From NCBI GenBank assembly GCA_007833815.1, contig CP033464.1, forward strand, positions 3,776,001 to 3,840,000: a stretch of DNA of 64,000 nt, written 5' to 3'. Shown one piece after another: positions 20,249 to 29,200 of this stretch (its first letter is position 1; each line of letters opens with the position of its first letter). The stretch is from Brevibacillus laterosporus. Its GTDB lineage: Bacteria > Bacillota > Bacilli > Brevibacillales > Brevibacillaceae. Under the pieces are notes generated by a model. That model saw only the letters and a program-made list of their open reading frames with translations, was not told the DNA's origin and made no database searches. A program made the position numbers and the translations under genes.

Positions 20249-23200
20249 TCAGTTAAAAAGATCCAACGCCGCTTCCAAGTCATCAAAGCTCAAGCCGCTT
20301 GAGGTAAAGTCACTAGGGGTTAACTCATTGGTTTGCTGGCTTACACAGTGTTGGATACAGCGCAGCAGGTTCTCTTTAAAACGGGCCAACAGTTTGGTAA
20401 TGGTTTCTGTCTGATGAATCTGGGTGTTATACAGGACGGACAGCTTCAACCTGCCGTCTGTTACCATGCCAAGGAAGTCGAGCATATAGGTTCGTTCGGC
20501 GCTTGGGCTGAACATCTCACCGACTGGTTTGTCAGATGCTTGGAACAACCCGACTCGCTGGCTGTTGTCAAACTGACCGAGATAGTTAAAGCTGACTTCG
20601 GCCTGTGTGTCGGTGAGCGTTGTCTCGGTGAGGTATTTGAGAATGCTATAACCAACACCTTTGTTGGGAACTTGGCGAAGCGATTCTTTCATCTGTTTAA
20701 TCTGCTGTCCAAGGTCTCGCGGTGCATTCATCTTCAGCACCACAGGATAGATCGAAGTGAACCAACCAACTGTTCGTGTCACGTTGATGTCTTTTATTAT
20801 GTCTTCGCGGCCATGTCCTTCTAGATCGACACGGATTTGTGTCTGTCCGCTCCATTCACTGAGTGTCAAGCCGAGCGCAGTGAGCAGGATTTCGTTAATC
20901 TCGTTGTTATAGGCGTGATGTGCGTGTTTAAGCAAATCTTCCGTTTCCTTTTCGCTCAGACAGACCGTTTCTTCGGCAGTTTCAGCCCAGCGGTTGCATG
21001 GCGATGTTGCATCTTTTGGCAATGGTTCGGTTGCGGTCTGTACCACGGTTTGCCAGTAGCTCGCTTCTTTCTGTGCCATACGGCTGTTGGCATATGTGGT
21101 GAGCGCCTCTGCCCAGTTTTGGTAAGAGTGCGTCTTTTCAGCAAAATGGATCATCTGATCGCATACTGCCTGCTCGTACCCGATCGCTAAGTCTTCAAGT
21201 AGGATGCGCCAGGAGACACCATCTACCACTAAGTGATGAATCGCCAGCAAGAGATGGTCACCTTCCGCCGTATGGAACAGGCCGGTATGGACGAGTGGCC
21301 CATGGGTCAGGTCAAGACTCTGCTGGATGCGGGTAGCCTCGGTACGGATGGCTGTGTCAAGCTCGTTCCCAACGGTCAGATTGCCAAGGTCAATTACCTC
21401 AAAGTCAAACAAATGACTCTCTTCCCCACGGTTCACTTGCTTGATGTGATGCTGAGACAACACGTAGGACATGCGCAAGGCATCATGATGTAACACCAGT
21501 TGGCGCAAGACGCGATAAAGGGCTTCTTCGTCAAACCCTTCACGACGGTAGACCATCATCGATTGGTTCCAATGGTGAGAGTCAGCGAAATCTTGGGCGA
21601 AGAACCAGCGTTGGATCGGTGTCAACTCAACCTCACCTGTGATCATGTCCTGATCTGCTTTGGCCTCCAGCGGTTTGACGTAGAGGCTGAGTTCCTCGAT
21701 GGTCGGATTCATGAAGATATCTTTGATCTCCACTTTCAGTTGATGCTTGTTCAACTGGGCAATCACTTGTATGGCCTTGATCGAGTCGCCTCCCAGATCA
21801 TAGAAGTTGTTGCGGATACCGATCCGTTCTGCTCCGAGCACTTCTTGCCAGATCGTGGCGAGAATAGCATCTGTCTCGCTTTGTGGTGCCACGTAGGAGA
21901 TAGCGGCTTCTGCGGATTTGTCCACAGATGGCAATGCTTTGCGGTCTACCTTGCCGTTGGCGGTAAGCGGCAGTTGCTCTACCTCAATGAAATAGGATGG
22001 CACCATGTAATCCGGGAGTGTTTGACCAAGCCACTTGCGCAGATCATTGGTAGATACCACTGAACTAGCGGTATAGTACGCCGCCAGCATTTTGCTGTTG
22101 CTGTCTTGCTGTGCAACGACGACGACCTCTTTGACAGATGGATGCTGCAAGAGCGTTGTTTCAATCTCGCCTAGTTCAATACGGTGGCCGCGGATTTTGA
22201 CTTGGGCATCGATGCGATCCAAATATTCGAGATTACCGTCTGGAAGCCAGCGCACCAAGTCACCTGTACGGTACATGCGCTCACCAATAGCAAACGGGTT
22301 GTCGACGAACTTTTCAGCGGTCATCTCCTGCTTATTCCAATAGCCGCGTGCCAAGTTAGTGCCTGTGACACACAATTCGCCCAACACGCCGATTGGCTGA
22401 AGCTGATTGTGGGAGTTAAGCACATATGCCTTGACGTTGTGGATCGGCTTGCCGATAGGGATGTTCTTGTCCGCCTCTGTGATGAAGCAATTGGTGGCAA
22501 CGACCGTGTTTTCAGTCGGACCGTAGTTGTTGACCAGCTGATAGTTTTGCGGCGTATACGTTCTAAGCTTATCCCCGCCTGTCATCAGGTAACGAAGCGA
22601 ACGGTTACCAAGACTCATGAAGGTCTCACACAGTTGGGTTGGCAAAAAGCTGACCGTGATACGGTGCTGTTCGTAGTACTCATTAAGTTTGTGGATATCG
22701 TAACGAAGATCATCCCCCATAACATGGATGGTCGCACCACTAATTAGGTACGGGAAGATCTCCCAAACCGAGGCGTCGAAGCCAAATCCGGCGTATTTAG
22801 TCGCAGCATCTTCGGATGTGATGCCATACTCGCTCTGATGCCAGAAGCAGAGATTGACGAGCGAACGATGCTCGATCATGACCCCTTTTGGCTTCCCGGT
22901 TGAACCCGACGTGTAGATGATGTACGCCAAGTTGGCAGGCTGCGCTACCTCTGGAAGGTTGGACGCGTCGCCCTGATAGGAGGTCGAGTCGGCGATCAGA
23001 ATGACCTCCCCTGCGTAAGCGTTGATCTCCACGGCTTGACTAGTGTGAATGAGTAACAGCTTCGCTTGGCTGTCTTCGAGCATGTATTGGATACGGTCGG
23101 CAGGATACTCCGGGTCGATCGGCACGAATGCAGCCCCAGCTTTGAGGATGGCTAGTAAACCGATGAACATCTCTAGAGAGCGGTCTGCCATGATGGCGAC

Positions 23201-26200
23201 AATCTGCTCAGGCCCCGTTCCTTTTTCGCGCAGGCGACGTGCAAGTTGATTGGCCTTATCGTTGAGTTGCTGATAGGTCAGTGCCTCTGAGCAACATACA
23301 ACAGCGGTCTGATCAGGTGTTACCAGCGCTTGTTTTTCGATCAAAGTATGGATCGTCTGCTCAACCAGGTAATCGCGTTCGGTATGGTTGAAATCAATCA
23401 AGAGTTGAGCTTTTTCCGCTTCTGTCACCAGCTCGATGGCGACAATGGAGAGTTGTGGCTGTTCCATGACTTGCTCCAACAGGTGGATCAAGTGCTTGGA
23501 CATCCGCTCAACCGTCTCGCGGGCAAACAGCTTAGTGCTGTATTCCCACTCAAAGCGGAGTTGCCCGTCTTTTTCCACACACAATAGCGTCAGGTCGAAC
23601 TTGGAGATCGGGTATTGATAATCATACGAGCTGACTTGGACATCTTGCATCACGTTGTAGTCGATATCTACGTTTTGCAGGGTAAACATCGTGTCAAACA
23701 ACGGATTGCGGCTCAAGTCGCGGCGCAGACCCAGTTTTTCGATCAGTTCTTCCAGCGGGTAATCTTGGTGTTCGTGGGCTTGAAGCACATGTTCTTTCAC
23801 TTCTGCGACGAATTGACTGAATGATTTATTGGCCTGCGGATAGTTGCGCAACGCCAACGTGTTGACGAACATACCCATCATCTGCTCCAAATCGGCATGC
23901 GGGCGACCTGCAATCGGTGATCCTACGATAATATCTTCCTGACTCGTCCATTTCGCCAAAAAGACATTGTACGCAGCAAGCAACAGCATATAGAGCGTAG
24001 TATCTTGACTTGTGGCAAAAGATTTGAGTCTCGTGGTCCAGTCTTTGCTCTGATCGATCCAGATGCGGTCTCCCTCGAAACTTTGGGCAGATGGACGCTG
24101 GTAATCAGTCGGCAGTTCTAGCACTGGCAGTTCTTTAGCAAAAATGTCAAGCCAATATGCCTCATGTTGACGATTCTCTTCACTGCCAAGGCGGGATTGC
24201 TTCCAGACGGCAAAGTCTTTGTATTGAATGCGAAGTGGCGGTAGGTCCGTGCCTTGGTAGTACACGCCAAGGTCGCGCATGAATACATTCAGCGACACTC
24301 CGTCTGCAGCAATGTGGTGCATATCTACCACGAGGATAGCGTGCGCCGGAGCCAGTTCAATCAGAGTGGCTCTCAGTTGTGGAGCTACACGTAAGTCAAA
24401 CGGGCGGATCGCATCGGTAATCAAGTCGTGTATCAGTGTCACCGCATCAGCATCCGACTGAACTTCGGGAGCCTGTACGATCTCCACAGGTACATCAGCG
24501 TTCTCATGAATCCGTTGTACGAGCACTCCCTCCACCATCTCATAGCTGGTGCGGAGCGTGTCATGACGAAGGACGACAGCTTGAAGAGCTTGTCGCAGGC
24601 GGTCTTTGTCCAAGTCGCCGCGAAGTTCAGCAATGATTGGCATGTTATACCCTGTATTAACACCATCAAACTGGCTGATGACGTAGAGACGTTTTTGTGC
24701 GGATGTGACAGGATAGTGCGTCATAGTTGCCGCGGGTTCGATAGACGTATAGGAACGGACAACGGCTTGCTCGATATAGGTTGCCATCTGCTGAATCGTC
24801 GGTTTGAGGAACACTTCTTTGAGCGGGAACTCGATACCAAAATGCTTGTGAATCCGCGATACCAGCATCGTCGCTTTAAGCGAGTGACCACCGATTTTGA
24901 AGAAGTTGCCGGTCGCACTCACATTCTCCACTCCCAAAACTTCCGCCCATATCCCAGCCAGTGTAGCCTCCGTCTCATTGCCCGGAGCCACGTACTCTTC
25001 CATCATCACAGTCGCTTCAGGAATCGGCAGAGCGAGGCGGTCGATCTTGCCATTGTGATTGAGTGGCAACTCGTTTAGTGGCATCAGGTAAGATGGAATC
25101 ATGTAGTCAGGCAGAGATTCGGCCAGATAGCTGTGGACAGCTTCCGGTGTCAAGACTTCCTCTGTCACATAGTACCCACACAGGCTGGGATTAGAACCAC
25201 TCTGATACATCATGACAAACGCTTTGCTAATCATTGGGTGGTTCAACAATTGAACTTCGATCTCTCCTGGCTCAATTCGATAACCCCTAATTTTTACTTG
25301 ATGGTCGATGCGACCCAAGTATTCGATCGTGCCGTCCGGCAACCAGCGAGCTATATCGCCTGTACGATACATAATTTCACTCGGAGCAAACGGATTTGGC
25401 ACAAATTTTTCGGCGGTCAAATCATCGCGGTTCAGGTAGCCTAGTCCGACTGTGTCACCAGAGACACAGAGTTCACCCGGTACACCAACAGGCTGGAGCT
25501 GCATCTGTTCACTTACAATGAAAATTCGCGTATTGGCTAGCGGTCGTCCAATCGGTGGAATCCCCATGATTGGCTCTTTAGCCTTCATCGTTAAGCTGGT
25601 GATTACATGCGTCTCTGACGGTCCATAATGGTTGTGCAACTGAATGTCATGCTGATGCAGATACGTAATGAACGATTCCGGCAGGATCAGCTGCTCCCCT
25701 GCTGTGACCAAATGTTTGAGTGATTTCGGTAATTTTTCCACGTAGAACGGTTCATTGATGATGAACTTCAACAGTGAGGTCGGCAGGAACGCCGTCTCCA
25801 AACCCCGTTCTTCGATAAATGCCAGGAGCTTAAGGATATCGCGCTTGTCATCATTGCCGATGATGTGAAGCTCCCCACCCGCCAACAGCGTGGAGAAAAT
25901 CTCCTGATAGCACACGTCAAAACTGATTGTGGTAAACTGCAACACACGTCTGAAATCAAGTGTGGTCTGGTTATATTCAAAGTGAACAATATTGGATAAA
26001 TTGCGGTGTGCAAGCATGATCCCCTTCGGACGACCTGTTGTACCAGACGTGTAGATTGCATACAACAAATCGGATGAAATGTTGATACAATCCAGATTAT
26101 CGGTGGCGTTTTGCTGATACGCTGTGTCATCCAGCTTGATCACGTCACCGCTGAACATCAGACCCGTTTCATCACGATCGGTTAGTAATAGGGTACTGCC

Positions 26201-29200
26201 GCTGTTTTCCAGCATGTAGCTGACCCGCTCTGTCGGCAGTACCGGATCAATCGGCAGGAACGCCCCACCCGCTTTGAGAATGGCGAGCAATCCGGTCAGC
26301 ATCCCTATCGAACGATCTGCCATAAGACCTACGACCTGATTTGTTTTGACCCCTTTGGTTCTCAAGTGGAGGGCCAGTTGGTTGGCTCGTGTATTGAGTT
26401 CACCATAGGTGATCTTCTGGATCCCGTCCTGTTCGACAGCAGCCACAGCATCTGGAGTACGGGCTACCTGTTGTTCAAACTGTTGGTGCAACGTCATGTC
26501 TCGTGGGTAATCCATCTCGGTTTGATTAAACGCCGCGAGCAGATGTATGTCCGCGTCAGAGAGGAACGTCACGTGAGACAGTGGTTGAGCCACATCTTCA
26601 CTCACTGCCGTAAGAAGCCGTTCGAAGTGTGACAGCATCCGCTCCATCGTATCATCGCGGTACAGTTCAGTATCGTACTCCAGCATAACCTGTAAGTCTT
26701 CCCCCGCTTCAAAAACTTGGACAGTAACATCAAACTTAGAGGTTTCGCTGTTCTCGATATGCATCGTCATCGTAGCATCTGCCAGGTCAATCGGGCGCAT
26801 CTTGGCGTTCTGCACGATGAACAACACTTGTGAAAGGGGGTGAAGATGCGGTCTACGCTCAAGATCAAGCTCGTCTACTACCATCTCAAAAGGCACGTCT
26901 TGATTGTCGAACGCTTCAAGCGCAGTTACTTTCACTTTTTGCAACAAATCAGCAAAACTTTCCGTCATATCTATATCCACACGCATCGCCAACGTATTGA
27001 CGAAAAAGCCAATCAAACGTTCGATCTCTACCTGGTTACGGTTGGCGGTAACGGATGAGACAATTACATCGCGCTGACCAGAGTAGCGGGACAACAGCGC
27101 TAAGAAAGAGGATAGCAAGATCATGTACAAGGTTGCACCCTCTTGCTGGCTCAACTGCTCCAGTTTTTCCCGCAGATGTGAGCTGAATCTACGTTCAATG
27201 GACTTGCCCACTCGGCTTGGATTAACTGGACGCGGATAATCGGTCGGCAACTCCAATTCAGTCGCATCTTCAAGCTTGGTTTTCCAATAGCTCAGCTGAC
27301 GGACGATCAGTTCATCTGAGAGCAGGTCTTGCTGCCAGAGTGTATAGTCCGCATACTGAATCGGCGATTCCGGCAATTCTACGGTCTTCCCGTCTCTAAG
27401 CTGGTCATACGCATCGGCTAATTCTTCAATGAATACCCCGACAGACCAACCGTCAGAGACGATATGATGAATCGAGACCACCATGACATGTTCATCATCG
27501 GCAGCACGGATCAACACAGCGCGTATGAGTGGATCCTTTTCTAAGTTAAATGGTGTGATCGCTTCTTGACGAATCTGAGCTTGTACCGCATGTCCACGCT
27601 CACCGGAAGGCAGATGTGTCACATCCACCAACGGTACTTCGATCACCAGTTCCGAAGCAATGATCTGTACCGCCTCATCCCCCTGCAGGGCAAATCGGGT
27701 ACGCAGTGTTTCATGTCGGTCCACAATCAACTGCACCGCCTGCGAAAGCAGATGAACTTGGACGTTCTCTCCTTTCAGATGGAGGCTGACCGTGTTGTTG
27801 TAGTACGGGCTCTCTGGGTTCAATTGGTACAGGTACCATTGACGCTTTTGTGCGCTGGACATAGGTAGGGTGTCGCCGTACACCGCTTTGTTGATCTTAT
27901 GCTGATCACCTGTGTTACGTTGACCCGCACCCATTTTCTGTTCGATCTCTTGGGCCAGTCCCTCAATCGTTGGACTGACAAACAATGCTTTCAGCGGAAT
28001 ATCCACTTGGCAAATCTCTCGGACCTGTGACAGCAGTTGTGTCGCTTTAATTGATTGTCCACCTAGAGCGAAAAAGTTATCACGTACCCCAAAATCATCT
28101 GTTCCAAGTAAACTTGACCAGATACTAAACAGGGCATTTTCTAATGGAGACCTCGGTTTGATGCGTTCGATGCCTCCTGCTTTTTTCTCCAATGCCATGA
28201 GCATCTCTTCGCAATCGGTTGCCCCCGCCTCGGTGTACATCCATTCATCGATTTCATGCAACACCACTTGAATCGGCTCACCAGGCTTTGCCGCCAGAAG
28301 CACTTGCTCTGTCTTTTCTCTCAACGATTGGTACGACAGCTCCATCGTTTGATCCAGTTGAAAAAAGAGATGCAGCATTTGTATTCTCTCAGGTTCGATT
28401 GCCAGGAACTTAGACATGTCCGGTTTGGTTGCATCAATCCCTACATAGAGCAAAGATTCATTCGACATCATCCCAATCAGCCAAGAATAGAGACCTTTTA
28501 CAGAGCGGATCGCTTGGTGACCACGGCTTTGCAGGATATCCTTCATCACCAACAGGTCGCGCCCCATCCCGATGTCATCCCACAAGCTCCATGCGAAGCA
28601 ATAGGTTCTCACTTCACCACTCGCCTGCATGTACTGGCTAAAGCTCTCCACGAACTGATTCGCCGCCGCATACGCACCCGCCATATAACCAGATGACAGT
28701 GTGGTGGTTGAGGATGAAGTGACATACATACTGGTAGGTCGCTTTTTCAAAAGCTGATAAAGGGCAAACGTACCGTACACCTTGGCTTCGAACATTTCAT
28801 CTAACGTCGCCTTGGTTTCATCCTTGAGCAGTGTCTCACGGTACACACCGGCAAGATGAATCACTCCGTTCAGAGTCTGACCAAAACGCCCCTCCCACTC
28901 AGCTGTGACAGCTTCGAGTTGCACCGGATCAGCGATATTACATGTGGTATAGTGAACTTCTCCACCGTTTTGTGCCCATGCTTCAAGCTCCTTAAGCCAT
29001 TTGATTTTCTTACTCGTACCTGTTGATTCGTCAGAACAGCTCCCTTCTGAACTAGCCGGAAGCGGTGTTCGGCCAACAAGAAGCACTTTTGCCTGATAGT
29101 GACGCAACAGATGCTCGACAAAAAGCTTCGCCACCCCGCCAAGACCACCAGTGATCAGGTAAAAACCACTTTGTGTCAACGGACTCTCTGTCAGCGCGGT

